A stretch of 64,000 nucleotides of DNA from Candidatus Nitronauta litoralis (lineage in GTDB: Bacteria; Nitrospinota; Nitrospinia; Nitrospinales; Nitrospinaceae): positions 3,224,001-3,288,000 of the forward strand of contig CP048685.1 of the NCBI GenBank assembly GCA_015698285.1, read 5' to 3'. Below the pieces are notes generated by a model that had not been told where the DNA came from, ran no database searches, and saw nothing but the letters and a program-made list of their open reading frames with translations. Within the stretch, counting starts at the first letter, position 1, and every line of letters starts with the position of its first letter. Positions 52,791 to 61,695 of the stretch are shown here, one piece after another. Made by a program: the position numbers and the translations under genes.

Positions 52791-53993
52791 TTGGATTCTG
52801 AAGTTTTATACAATGTTTTGCGTCAGGAAATAAGAGAAAGAAAAATCCCCATAAGTTTGGGGAAAACCTGCCCTGTCAAGTGTACCTTTTGTTACGAAAA
52901 AGACCACAGCTATCGTCCTACAATTGAAGCTCCAATGACAACCCAGGAGCACTGGGAATTTATCCTCCGCGAAATTCAGAGTTATCCTACCAAAGGAAAC
53001 GAAGCCTGGCTGCTTGGTGGCAACGAATATATGGAATGGACCGATTTGTTTTTGCATCCTAAAGCCATGAACTGGCTGGAAGAGTTTCTGGATACCACAG
53101 ACAAGAAAGTTATTTTTTTTACGGTGGGCTATGCAAAACCCGAAAAAATAGATTATCTGGCAAAAAAATACCCAGGGAGAATAGATTTCGAATTATCGGT
53201 CATCACTTTGGGGGAAGCTCGAAAGAAATTAATGCCACATGCACCATCCGTCCAGCAGGTTCTGCAGCTCATTGATGGCCCTTCGGTGACATCGGCGAAT
53301 TTTTATTCTTTTGGGCCCAATACCATGTCCGCTGATGCGAAGGTCATATCCAGGGTGAACCCGGATTGCGCTCTGTGGATGGGATGCCTCACTCCTTTAA
53401 AATATATTGATGCGGAAACTACCGAAGTGATGCGTGTGGGACGAAGGCATCTTGCGCAAGAAGCAGAAAAAATTTTGGATGCAGATTATCCCAACATGAC
53501 CCAGTTACACACGGAGTCCTACATCACTGCCTGGCTCAATCGAAAAAAAATATTAAAGATGTTTGATGCCTGCGGTCTTGAGAAAAATGACTGGGTAGTG
53601 GTTTCCGGAAATATTTTTCGGCTTCTGACCTTGTTCAGAAAAAACAGGGCGCGCTATCTTTATGTTCCTAATGCAATGCTCGGGGGGGATTCAGATTGTT
53701 CTACTTTACTGACTTTTGAAGATGTAGCCAAACGATTGAACGGGCAAGGGATGGTCTATCTGCCAAAAGTCATTATGGAGCATCCGTCAGGTGGGGATCG
53801 GGATATTGCCGGGACCACATTTGATGAGTTTAAATCCTGGTTTCCGAGAAAACGGTTTCGAATTCTCCACAATGTAAATACTGCAAAATCCAATAAAAAA
53901 CTATATGAAAAAGGTTTCATCAAGAACTATATCGAAGACTATGTAAGAAACCCGCTTTCAAAAAAATTCGAGCAGGTTCCTTTGCCGGCGTAG
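52791..53993 (+). CDS. Radical-SAM protein with DUF512-like C-terminus
   Basis: 400 residues from TTG 52791, with an AGGGGAAA ribosome-binding site 7 bases before. The Fe-S motif CPVKCTFC (C27, C31, C34) lies in the first 40 residues. The C-terminal part (about 285-345: ARYLYVPNAMLGGDSDCSTLLTFEDVAKRL, then VYLPKVIMEHP) resembles the C-terminal region of DUF512 radical-SAM proteins, but the N-terminal PDZ of DUF512 proteins is absent. Three further cysteines (about residues 195-201 and 257) might bind a second cluster. Function unknown; not a B12 or SPASM-type protein by eye. A 63-residue gene follows 48 bases downstream. Confidence 0.8.
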   Translation: MDSEVLYNVLRQEIRERKIPISLGKTCPVKCTFCYEKDHSYRPTIEAPMTTQEHWEFILREIQSYPTKGNEAWLLGGNEYMEWTDLFLHPKAMNWLEEFLDTTDKKVIFFTVGYAKPEKIDYLAKKYPGRIDFELSVITLGEARKKLMPHAPSVQQVLQLIDGPSVTSANFYSFGPNTMSADAKVISRVNPDCALWMGCLTPLKYIDAETTEVMRVGRRHLAQEAEKILDADYPNMTQLHTESYITAWLNRKKILKMFDACGLEKNDWVVVSGNIFRLLTLFRKNRARYLYVPNAMLGGDSDCSTLLTFEDVAKRLNGQGMVYLPKVIMEHPSGGDRDIAGTTFDEFKSWFPRKRFRILHNVNTAKSNKKLYEKGFIKNYIEDYVRNPLSKKFEQVPLPA

Positions 53994-54041
53994 GTCCAGA
54001 AAGCGGGATCTGTAATAAAGAGAAAACTAAAAAGGTGACGT

Positions 54042-54233
54042 ATGGCTTACTGGTTAAAAGTGGTTTTTGTTGACAATAAAGAATTGTTACTTGAAGACAC
54101 GGAGAAGCATTACATTAGCGATGATTTAGAGATGCTGGAGGTTACCACTAACAAAGAGGTGATCATCGTACCAGTCAGGCAGATCAAATACGTTTCATGT
54201 GATGGTAGCGTTTTTCGCCAAATGGAAACCTGA
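54042..54233 (+). CDS. Small protein next to the radical-SAM gene, unknown
   Basis: 63 residues, preceded by AAAGGTGA at proper distance. A beta-rich sequence without signal peptide (LKVVFVDNKELLLEDTEKHYIS.. EMLEVTTNKEVIIVPVRQIKYVS), with one cysteine near the C-terminus. The layout fits a small all-beta fold. Cotranscription with the radical-SAM gene is likely. A RiPP precursor is not supported by the sequence (no leader/core division). Function unknown. Confidence 0.6.
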   Translation: MAYWLKVVFVDNKELLLEDTEKHYISDDLEMLEVTTNKEVIIVPVRQIKYVSCDGSVFRQMET

Positions 54234-54243
54234 GCCAGGTTGA

Positions 54244-54669
54244 CTAAAATTTTAATCGAGCTTTTCTTAACCACTCTTTTTCGTCAAACATTTTGCGGTA
54301 ATACTCTTCAAAGCGCATTTCGTTTTCAGAAAATCCACTTTTTTCAATGTTCTCCCCTAAAATTTCTTCATCATCTGATTCCTTGGACGGTTCCAATTTG
54401 TAGAGGTTTTCAGGATAAGACGGGATTTCCAGAAGGGTCGACAATTCTTCCAGGCTCAAAATAAAGTTGAAATAAGATTCGGGAGTGATCAATCCCTTTT
54501 CCTTCAATTCGGTTAGCAACTTACTGATTTCAGGGGAATTAGATATGGCTTTCATAATGGCATCACTCAGCCGGGAATAGTGTTCTTCCATTGGGTCACC
54601 TTGTTCCATGGTCGGGGTCTCCAGGTTTGGGTTGTTATTGGGTTCCCACAATAAAAAAGCAAAACTCAT
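54244..54669 (-). CDS. Acidic helical protein, unknown
   Basis: 141 residues, mostly helical, with many Glu/Ser/Leu and an acidic C-terminal third (SDDEEILGENIEKS). The TTG- or ATG-initiated N-terminus (MSFAFLLWEPNNNPNLETP) may be 20 residues too long; an internal Met (TMEQGDPMEEHY) is another possible start. No family seen. Convergent with the 63-residue gene. Confidence 0.55.
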   Translation of the reverse strand: MSFAFLLWEPNNNPNLETPTMEQGDPMEEHYSRLSDAIMKAISNSPEISKLLTELKEKGLITPESYFNFILSLEELSTLLEIPSYPENLYKLEPSKESDDEEILGENIEKSGFSENEMRFEEYYRKMFDEKEWLRKARLKF

Positions 54670-55167
54670 ACCAAAATGCGAATACGTCTATGTCGGCTAA
54701 CTTATTGGAAGTAAAGGATTATTATTTCAAGCAATTGACGGGTGGTCGATTGAATCGTCAAAAAACGGTCAGAGTGTCAAGAAAATGTTTTCCAGGAAAT
54801 GGTTATTTCCTCTTCCCGGGTTTCTGGCAGGAGCATCCGTAACTGCTTTATTTTCTGTTGCCTTGACAATAAAAGCGAGGTCAAGATATTATCGAAGATA
54901 AGGAGTTTCTGCCGCTTTTTCCAATTGGACCTGCCTTAGCAAACTTCCAGTTGGCAACTACGAAACCTCGTAAAAACAGTTTTATGCTGCCCTAAATACC
55001 CTCATCCTAATTCGGACCAGAGGTGTCTATTTTTACCCATAATTGCCAGCCAAAAAGTTATTAAAAATAACCTGGTCGACAAAAAGGTCTTAGGTAATTT
55101 GGGGCTCGATCAAAATGAAACCCAGAGAAATTACTCAGTTACGATTTTTAAAATCAGGAGGGGGTTA
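54670..55167. other. Long leader of the XRE-PBP operon
   Basis: About 500 bases. Holds the promoter at 54863-54892 and about 270 bases of leader. Two short hairpins lie in the leader (AGTTG/CAACT near 54946 and TACGA/TCGTA near 54960). No gene. Confidence 0.45.
54863..54892 (+). promoter_or_regulatory. Sigma-70-type promoter of the XRE-PBP operon
   Basis: Perfect -35 TTGACA (54863-54868), 18-base spacer, -10 TATTAT (54887-54892, 5 of 6). Leader to ATG 55168 about 270 bases. Confidence 0.7.
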
Positions 55168-55818
55168 ATGTCCATTTTGTCTAAAAATATCCGGACCATT
55201 CGTAAGGAATTAAAGTGCACCCAGGGGGCAATGGCGGAAATTTTGAAAGTCGGCTTTCGAACATATGTGCGGTACGAAGCAGGAGAAAGAGATGCTTCGG
55301 TGGGCACTCTGGTCAAGTTATCCCGCTTGGGCAATATCTCTCTTGAACGCCTGCTGACACAGGAAATGACTCCTTACCAACTCTCCCCCATGCTGGCAGA
55401 TAGGTTGGACTACCCAAAGCCTGAGATTAAATCTTTTGATATGAAGCGGGGTATTGTCAGATTCAAGAATCCTGCAACAGAATCAATAATTGCGATGGAC
55501 AGTGAAGAAATGAAATTACTGGCTTTATTTAGAAAATTGCCGGAGCCGCAACAGGAAGCTTTTTTAAATAATATTGGAAAAAAATACAGGGTGTCCGGGA
55601 GTGGAAAACGAACTGGATCGTGGTCTACAACTACCCGGGATAAAAAAAACATGAAAGAGCAGGCAAAGGTTCTGGAACAGGCTGGTGCCATAAAACCTGA
55701 TACAAAGCCAAGCCCGGGTAAACCAGGTCGAAAAAAATTAAACCGTAAATCTCTTAAAGAAAAAATCAGCAAATTAAAGTCCGTAACTCGATCAGTTCGA
55801 AAAACAACGGTAGGTTGA
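55168..55818 (+). CDS. XRE-family transcriptional regulator
   Basis: 216 residues from ATG 55168, with AGGAGGGGG before it. An N-terminal XRE helix-turn-helix (about 4-55, ELKCTQGAMAEILKVGFRTYVRYEAGERDASV) is followed by a helical/linker part and a very basic C-terminal tail (about 165-216, Lys/Arg-rich). The frame is open upstream but with a weaker context. It heads an operon with a membrane protein and PBP1A, so it may control cell-wall genes or its own promoter. No ligand domain is recognised. Confidence 0.82.
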   Translation: MSILSKNIRTIRKELKCTQGAMAEILKVGFRTYVRYEAGERDASVGTLVKLSRLGNISLERLLTQEMTPYQLSPMLADRLDYPKPEIKSFDMKRGIVRFKNPATESIIAMDSEEMKLLALFRKLPEPQQEAFLNNIGKKYRVSGSGKRTGSWSTTTRDKKNMKEQAKVLEQAGAIKPDTKPSPGKPGRKKLNRKSLKEKISKLKSVTRSVRKTTVG

Positions 55819-55822
55819 GGCT

Positions 55823-56716
55823 TTGAAAGAAAAAGCAATAAAGGGCTATTTGAATAGTCTTGTATTTTTCTCGTTTATTGTCTTCCTGGGGGTCGCCGAG
55901 TTTTATGGCAAGGCCGTCGAAAAGGCTGTCGGGAATTATTTAAAATGGAATAACCATGAACGTGCACAATTGGGCCGTATGTGGGAGAGGGATCAGGAGC
56001 AGCTCGCAGCAAAAAAGAAAATTCAATCCATTCTTTCTAACCAGAATTTACGCAGAATTTCCTCCGATTCCATCAAGTCTTTCCGTGAATTATTTCAATC
56101 TCTGAACCCTTCATTCCCTTTGTTGGTTTCCCGCGACAAGTTCCTGCAATTGTATTTTGATTTCCCCGGAAAGTGGGCGAGGCGAATCATATCTCCGTTT
56201 GAGCTGATTGAAATTGATTCCAACAAATCCTGGAGTCGAGTCTTGATGAGCCGTTTTGGCTCATGGATCACAGTCAGTTTCATTAATGCTCAAAACTTTC
56301 CTATTCGCGAAGTGTTTCTTACTGTTGATCAGATTGAGGAAATGGAGTCGACCCGGACTGTGGAGGAGGGGACATTAGAGGCACAGGAGTTTTTATCTGA
56401 GTCCATATACCCGATAAAGGAATTTCTCGAGGTAATGCGAACGCTCGATCCGATTACACAGGAAACCCTTTTTCCCGATCCCCAGTGGTTTTTATCAAAG
56501 GAATTTCATATTACGCGCGTCGGTGTGAAAAATGATAGCCCACGGTTTCCAGGGGCTGTTGTTTTCGGAATTGAATACGAATCCGAATTTTTTACACAGG
56601 TCCTGCTCATTCCTGTTCCCCAGGAAGTGGCCAATAACATGCTGTCTTTAATTGAGCGTTCTCCGCAAGATGCGGGAGCTCTGTCTTCCTTCTCAAATGA
56701 AGGAGGGCTTCGATGA
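55823..56716 (+). CDS. Membrane-anchored protein of the PBP operon, unknown
   Basis: 297 residues from TTG 55823, four bases after the XRE stop. A membrane helix at about 9-29 (LNSLVFFSFIVFLGVAEFYG) is followed by a soluble region without recognised domain; phrases such as NPSFPLLVSRDKFLQLYFDFPG and SWITVSFINAQNFPIREVFLTVDQ look beta/alpha mixed. The ATGA at 56713 couples it to PBP1A. Probably a periplasmic or cytosolic partner of the synthase; inference from position. Confidence 0.65.
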   Translation: MKEKAIKGYLNSLVFFSFIVFLGVAEFYGKAVEKAVGNYLKWNNHERAQLGRMWERDQEQLAAKKKIQSILSNQNLRRISSDSIKSFRELFQSLNPSFPLLVSRDKFLQLYFDFPGKWARRIISPFELIEIDSNKSWSRVLMSRFGSWITVSFINAQNFPIREVFLTVDQIEEMESTRTVEEGTLEAQEFLSESIYPIKEFLEVMRTLDPITQETLFPDPQWFLSKEFHITRVGVKNDSPRFPGAVVFGIEYESEFFTQVLLIPVPQEVANNMLSLIERSPQDAGALSSFSNEGGLR

Positions 56717-58773
56717 AGTCGTTCCTTCAAAATCTTGTTTTTGGCATTTATGTTTTTATCCTGATCGGTTTTTTTGGGGTCGTGGGAATCTATCACATGG
56801 TCAAGGATCAGCTTCCACAATTACCCGACAGTCTCGAGAAGATTGCATTGAGTTTACCGACTGAGGTTTATTCGGCCGATGGTGAGGTAATGAAGGTTCT
56901 GGGTGAGAGGCATCCAATATCACTCAAAGAAGTCAGCCCTCATTTCACAAAAGCCATTGTTGCTACAGAAGACTCAAGATTCTGGGATCACCATGGCCTG
57001 GATCATATAGGGATGATACGGGCCACCATCGCGAACCTTAAAGCGGGTCGTATAGTTCAGGGCGGGAGTACAATCACCCAACAATTATCCAAAAATCTAT
57101 TTTTTGCATTTGATCGTGTCTGGATCAGGAAATACAAGGAGCTGTTAATAGCGTTTCAAATGGAAAGTGCATTTTCCAAAGAGGAAATTCTGGAGGCCTA
57201 CTGCAACCAGGTATATTTTGGCAGTGGGGCTTATGGGGTTGAAGAAGCATCCCTCCAGTATTTTGGGAAACGGGCTCGTGATCTCACTCTTCTCCAGGCA
57301 GCGCTTTTGGCCGGTCTACCCAATTCCCCAAATTATCGAAATCCATATAACAATCTTGATCGCGCAATGGAACGGGCAAATTATGTGCTCAAGCGTCTCG
57401 TGGAGCTTAGGTTTATAACCCAAAGTGAAATGAATGCCACATTGAACGAGCCGCTGGAGCTGGTACCTCCTAAACAGGAAACCAACCCGAACCTTTATTT
57501 TGTCAATTTTGTTATTGAAAAACTTGAAAAAAAATACGGAAAGGATTTTGTGCATTTTGGGGGGCTGAAAATATTTACTACGCTGGACTCCAGGTTTCAA
57601 AGTTTGGCCCAATTGTCTGTTGAAACCCACCTCACTGCTCTGGAAAAAAGGTTAAAACCGGAACTTGATGGATTGCATCCATTGCAGGCCGCGTTGGTTT
57701 CGATAGAAAATAAAACAGGTGCTGTACGGGCCATGCTTGGGGGTCGGAAATACTCGCAAAGCCAGTTTAATCGTGCTGTTTCCAATATACGAATGCCTGG
57801 TTCCTCTTTTAAGCCATTTGTATATTTTACTGCAATGGAACACCTTGGGCTAAACCCCGCAAGTGTTGTTGTGGACGAAGCGGTAACCATTCCGGTGCCG
57901 GGCTCAAAACCCTGGCAGCCAAAAAATTTCAACGATTCTTATGAAGGTCCCATCGTTCTAAAAAAAGCGTTAATGCGATCACTCAATGTAGTTTCTGCCA
58001 AATTGATTCACCAGGTTACTCCCCAAAGAGTGATCAAGACTGCAAAGCAGTTTGGAATAACCAGTCCGCTGGGACCACATCTTTCATTGGCTCTCGGTAC
58101 CTCAGGGGTTTCTCCAATCGAGATGGCATCAGCCTATAGTGTCATAGCCAATTTGGGTGTAGTGAATGAGCCGTACTTAATTCAAAGAGTGGAAGATTAC
58201 CGAGGAAACCCACTCTATGAGCATTTTTATCATGGTGTTCAAAAGTTTTCGCAAAAAGCTATTTATCCTTTGTTGGATATGATGACAGGTGTGGTGGAGC
58301 AGGGAACCGGTAGAGTAGTGCGTCGAATGGGCTTCAAGCATCCTGCTGGTGGAAAAACCGGAACCACAAATGATTTTAAAGATGCCTGGTTCAACGGATT
58401 TACCAAAGACCTGTCTACCAGCGTATGGGTGGGAAAAGATAATAACCTCCCCATGCTGGACAAAAATGACAAAGGAATGACAGGAGCTTCTGCCGCTGCT
58501 CCTATCTGGACATATTTCATGCAAAAGGCGTTAAAAGATAAATCACGGGTGAAGTTTCCAGTTCCGGATGGAATCCGGTTTGCGAGGGTTGACGCTACCA
58601 CCGGTTACCTTGCGACAGCTAATATGCCAAATACTCTGGAGGTGGCCGTCAAGTTGGAGACTCCACTTCAGATGGCTCCAATTTTTAATGAAACCAGGGG
58701 AGAAGTGGATGAGTTGGTTCCCGCGCCTCCTTTAACAGGGCAGTCTGAGACAAATGGTATACCAGGGTTTTAA
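56713..58773 (+). CDS. Penicillin-binding protein 1A-type bifunctional peptidoglycan synthase
   Basis: 686 residues. Membrane helix (about 7-28); GT51 transglycosylase with catalytic Glu86 (ATEDSRFWDHHGLD) and the GGSTITQQLSKN motif (about 117-128); transpeptidase with SxxK S364-K367 (PGSSFKPF), SxN S423-N425 and KTG 548-550 (GGKTGTTNDF). Both activities should be present. It makes and cross-links peptidoglycan in the inner membrane. It overlaps the upstream gene by ATGA and the downstream gene by 20 bases. Confidence 0.96.
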   Translation: MKSFLQNLVFGIYVFILIGFFGVVGIYHMVKDQLPQLPDSLEKIALSLPTEVYSADGEVMKVLGERHPISLKEVSPHFTKAIVATEDSRFWDHHGLDHIGMIRATIANLKAGRIVQGGSTITQQLSKNLFFAFDRVWIRKYKELLIAFQMESAFSKEEILEAYCNQVYFGSGAYGVEEASLQYFGKRARDLTLLQAALLAGLPNSPNYRNPYNNLDRAMERANYVLKRLVELRFITQSEMNATLNEPLELVPPKQETNPNLYFVNFVIEKLEKKYGKDFVHFGGLKIFTTLDSRFQSLAQLSVETHLTALEKRLKPELDGLHPLQAALVSIENKTGAVRAMLGGRKYSQSQFNRAVSNIRMPGSSFKPFVYFTAMEHLGLNPASVVVDEAVTIPVPGSKPWQPKNFNDSYEGPIVLKKALMRSLNVVSAKLIHQVTPQRVIKTAKQFGITSPLGPHLSLALGTSGVSPIEMASAYSVIANLGVVNEPYLIQRVEDYRGNPLYEHFYHGVQKFSQKAIYPLLDMMTGVVEQGTGRVVRRMGFKHPAGGKTGTTNDFKDAWFNGFTKDLSTSVWVGKDNNLPMLDKNDKGMTGASAAAPIWTYFMQKALKDKSRVKFPVPDGIRFARVDATTGYLATANMPNTLEVAVKLETPLQMAPIFNETRGEVDELVPAPPLTGQSETNGIPGF

Positions 58774-60310
58774 ATTTATTTTTGTTCGCATGGGCGTTGT
58801 GGTGATGCTTGTGATTACCTGCGGTTATGGTGTTCTGTTTGCCCTTCACGAAGTTTTTTTCCAGGGCATGCAGGTAGACGACTCCGTTCTGAAATGGTCC
58901 CTGTTGGGAACTTCTATGGTGGTGGGTTTCATTGCATTTGGGTTTATTGGAGATTGGCGTTTTGCCAATGCGCTCGCGGGTCTACGTGAAATTGATATTA
59001 AAGCTGGGCGAGAAGGGGTCACCCACCGCTTTGAAAACCTGATCGACTTTACACGTTCTTCCTATTTCTGGCCTGGAACAGGTAAGCGTTTGCGGCAGAG
59101 GGCTCTGAGAGAATATGCAGAGTATCTACTGGCAACCGGGGTTGAGGACTCTGAAGCCCAGCGCATTTTTTTGCAAGCCTTCCTGCGTGATCCTGAAGAC
59201 AAGCGTTTTCGGGATGTAATGGTGTCTTCGCTGACTCGTAAAGTCGACCCAAGCTCGAAGGAAATTGATATTTTGCTATTAATTTTGCAGGCGCAGCATT
59301 ACGAGGACAAACCGCTCGTAGAGTTTCTTGCCAACTACTTTCTGGAACAGGATCTTTTCACGCATAAATCGGAACCTGTTTTCCGAAAGGCATTGGAACT
59401 GAAAACCGGCGCACATAAGAAAATAGCGCGTTTCATGTTGCCGATTCTACTGGCAAAGAAAAAAAACGACACGCATACCATTGAGTTTTATCTTTACGCT
59501 CTTCCAGAGGCTAACCCGGAACAAAAAGAAAAGTTGATGGAAATGATCGGGTATTGCTATGCCGAGAAGAGGTTTGAAACCGGAGACCCGGTTTTGCACC
59601 AAAAATGTGGAGAAGTGTTTTCGGAATTAAACCCCAGAGTTCGTGGTGCCCTTATTGACAGGGCGGAAGAATCCCGATTGGGAGGAAAGTGGAAACGCGT
59701 CAGGTTATTTACCTCGGAAGACCAGAAAGTATTAAAAGAGCTTTTGGTCAAAACAGGTATTGTCAAACCTTGGGGGCGTTATATCAGGGAGTTTTTCAGC
59801 TGGGTTTTTAATTCCATTTTGTTAGGTTTAAAAGCTTTGGTTCTCAAGGCTATGGATGGGGTACATCAGCTTGGCGGGCAGCCAACCCGGGTGAAATTCG
59901 GGGTTTTTGGTTTTGCTGTGTTTCTTTTTCTTGTGGGTGCCGCTATGGTTGACTGGCAACTTAAAACCCCAGAACCGTTACCCGATGAAAGTGAAGGGGT
60001 CGAATGGGAACAGAAGGCGACTCCCAAGCCGGTCCCATCTGCTGACAATAGAACCTACACCATCCAGGTGGCGGCTGTGACCACACAGGCCAAAGCAGAT
60101 AAATTGATCAAAGCCATCCAGAGAAACAGCATAGACGGGGCCTATATTCTTAAAGTTGAGCGGAAAAAAGGCGGATACTGGTATAAGATACGGGTCGGCA
60201 CTTTCGACACAAAAGATCAGGCTCGTTCAATAGCGGATCGAATGGTGCAGCTCAGATTAATTCGCAACTATTTTCTTATCGCCATAAAGCAACCTGCCAA
60301 GTCTTCCTGA
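58754..60310 (+). CDS. Membrane protein with C-terminal SPOR domain
   Basis: 518 residues. Two N-terminal membrane helices (about 10-33 and 48-68), a helical soluble region (about 100-350), another membrane helix (about 380-398, FGFAVFLFLVGAAMV), and a SPOR domain at about 430-515 (YTIQVAAVTTQAKADKLIKAIQR.. WYKIRVGTF). SPOR domains bind denuded peptidoglycan at division sites. It overlaps PBP1A by 20 bases, so translation is coupled. The combination suggests a partner of PBP1A in septal wall synthesis; inference. Confidence 0.8.
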   Translation: MVYQGFKFIFVRMGVVVMLVITCGYGVLFALHEVFFQGMQVDDSVLKWSLLGTSMVVGFIAFGFIGDWRFANALAGLREIDIKAGREGVTHRFENLIDFTRSSYFWPGTGKRLRQRALREYAEYLLATGVEDSEAQRIFLQAFLRDPEDKRFRDVMVSSLTRKVDPSSKEIDILLLILQAQHYEDKPLVEFLANYFLEQDLFTHKSEPVFRKALELKTGAHKKIARFMLPILLAKKKNDTHTIEFYLYALPEANPEQKEKLMEMIGYCYAEKRFETGDPVLHQKCGEVFSELNPRVRGALIDRAEESRLGGKWKRVRLFTSEDQKVLKELLVKTGIVKPWGRYIREFFSWVFNSILLGLKALVLKAMDGVHQLGGQPTRVKFGVFGFAVFLFLVGAAMVDWQLKTPEPLPDESEGVEWEQKATPKPVPSADNRTYTIQVAAVTTQAKADKLIKAIQRNSIDGAYILKVERKKGGYWYKIRVGTFDTKDQARSIADRMVQLRLIRNYFLIAIKQPAKSS

Positions 60311-60365
60311 GGCCAGATTTTTTCAAACCAGGAAACTCAGGTTCGCTTTAGAGGGCCTTTCCCAA

Positions 60366-61691
60366 ATGACTCCTATTTCCATTGATCTCCAAAATTTAAG
60401 TCAGTTGATTTGTGGGGATACCCTTGCTGAATGTCAGAAAAAAATAGCTGAAATCCACCATCAAATGGAAAAAGGGGAGGGGCTCGGTAGTGAATTTCTA
60501 GGCTGGCTTCACCTTCCTTCAAAAACTTCAGAAAGCTTGCTGGAAGAAATTTCAAAAGAAGCCGATCGACTTCGTAATCTCGTTGATGTAGTTGTCTGTA
60601 TTGGTATCGGAGGGTCCTACCTGGGGGCCAAGGCTGCTTTGACATTTTGTTCCCACACTTTCGGGAATCAGATTTCGAGGTACAAAAGGGGTGGCCCAGA
60701 GATTTATTTTGCAGGGCATGCCATCAGTTCGGATTACCTCTCCGACCTTATTGATGCAATAGGTGACCGTCCTTTTGCTCTCAATGTCATTTCGAAATCC
60801 GGGACCACAACAGAACCTGCTCTTGCCTTCAGGGTTTTGAAGCAGCACCTGGAGAGGCGCTTTGGTATTGATGGGGCGAAACAGCGGATTGTAGTCACAA
60901 CAGACAGTCAACGCGGTGCCTTAAAGGAATTGGCTGATAGTGAAGGTTACCCTGCTTTTGTGATTCCAGATGATGTGGGAGGGCGCTTTTCTGTATTGAC
61001 TCCAGTCGGTTTGCTTCCTATTGCAATTGCAGGAATTTCCATAAAGGAATTAATGGCAGGGGCTCGTGAAATGGAGCAGTTGAGCACTGAGACTGCAGAT
61101 TTACTTGGGAATCCTGCCTACCGCTATGCCGCCGTTCGCCATGCGCTTTATAAGCAGGGTAAAACTCTGGAGGTGATGTCGGGTTTTCATCCTTCTTTAG
61201 AGTTTATTCTGGAGTGGTGGAAACAATTAGCGGGTGAAAGTGAAGGTAAAGAAGGAAAGGGGATATTTCCTGCTTCTGTGCTGTTCACAACGGACTTGCA
61301 TTCACTTGGCCAATGGATACAAGAGGGCCAACGCAACCTGTTTGAAACGTTTATGACGATTGAAAAATCCAATAAAGACCTCAAGGTCCCAGCCTTTGCC
61401 GGGGATGGGGACGGGTTGTCTTATCTTGAAGGAAAATCGCTGGATTTTATCAACGAAAAAGCTTACAAAGGTACCGTAGAAGCCCATCTGGAGGGTGGTG
61501 TTCCTAACTTGACGCTCCAATTAAGAGACCGGTCCCCCAGGACTCTAGGGGCCTTGTTTTATTTTTTCCAGAGGGCTATCGCCATGTCCGGATATCTTTT
61601 GGAAGTGAATCCGTTTGATCAACCGGGCGTGGAGTTTTACAAACGCAATATGTTTCGTCTTCTTGGTAAACCAGGCTATGGAAAGGAATAA
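60366..61691 (+). CDS. pgi: Glucose-6-phosphate isomerase
   Basis: 441 residues. PGI motifs: CIGIGGSYLGAKA (about 78-90), ISKSGTTTEPALAFR, and the conserved GGRFSVLTPVGLLP; the C-terminal region holds QPGVE. Converts glucose-6-phosphate and fructose-6-phosphate in the cytoplasm. Bacillus-type short PGI. Followed by transaldolase 4 bases later and glucokinase, forming a hexose/pentose-phosphate operon. Confidence 0.96.
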   Translation: MTPISIDLQNLSQLICGDTLAECQKKIAEIHHQMEKGEGLGSEFLGWLHLPSKTSESLLEEISKEADRLRNLVDVVVCIGIGGSYLGAKAALTFCSHTFGNQISRYKRGGPEIYFAGHAISSDYLSDLIDAIGDRPFALNVISKSGTTTEPALAFRVLKQHLERRFGIDGAKQRIVVTTDSQRGALKELADSEGYPAFVIPDDVGGRFSVLTPVGLLPIAIAGISIKELMAGAREMEQLSTETADLLGNPAYRYAAVRHALYKQGKTLEVMSGFHPSLEFILEWWKQLAGESEGKEGKGIFPASVLFTTDLHSLGQWIQEGQRNLFETFMTIEKSNKDLKVPAFAGDGDGLSYLEGKSLDFINEKAYKGTVEAHLEGGVPNLTLQLRDRSPRTLGALFYFFQRAIAMSGYLLEVNPFDQPGVEFYKRNMFRLLGKPGYGKE

Positions 61692-61695
61692 CGTC

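Noticed and set aside
54042-54233. RiPP precursor for the adjacent radical-SAM protein
   Set aside because: The sequence is a continuous beta-rich domain with one cysteine and no leader/core division, so a peptide-modification precursor is not supported.
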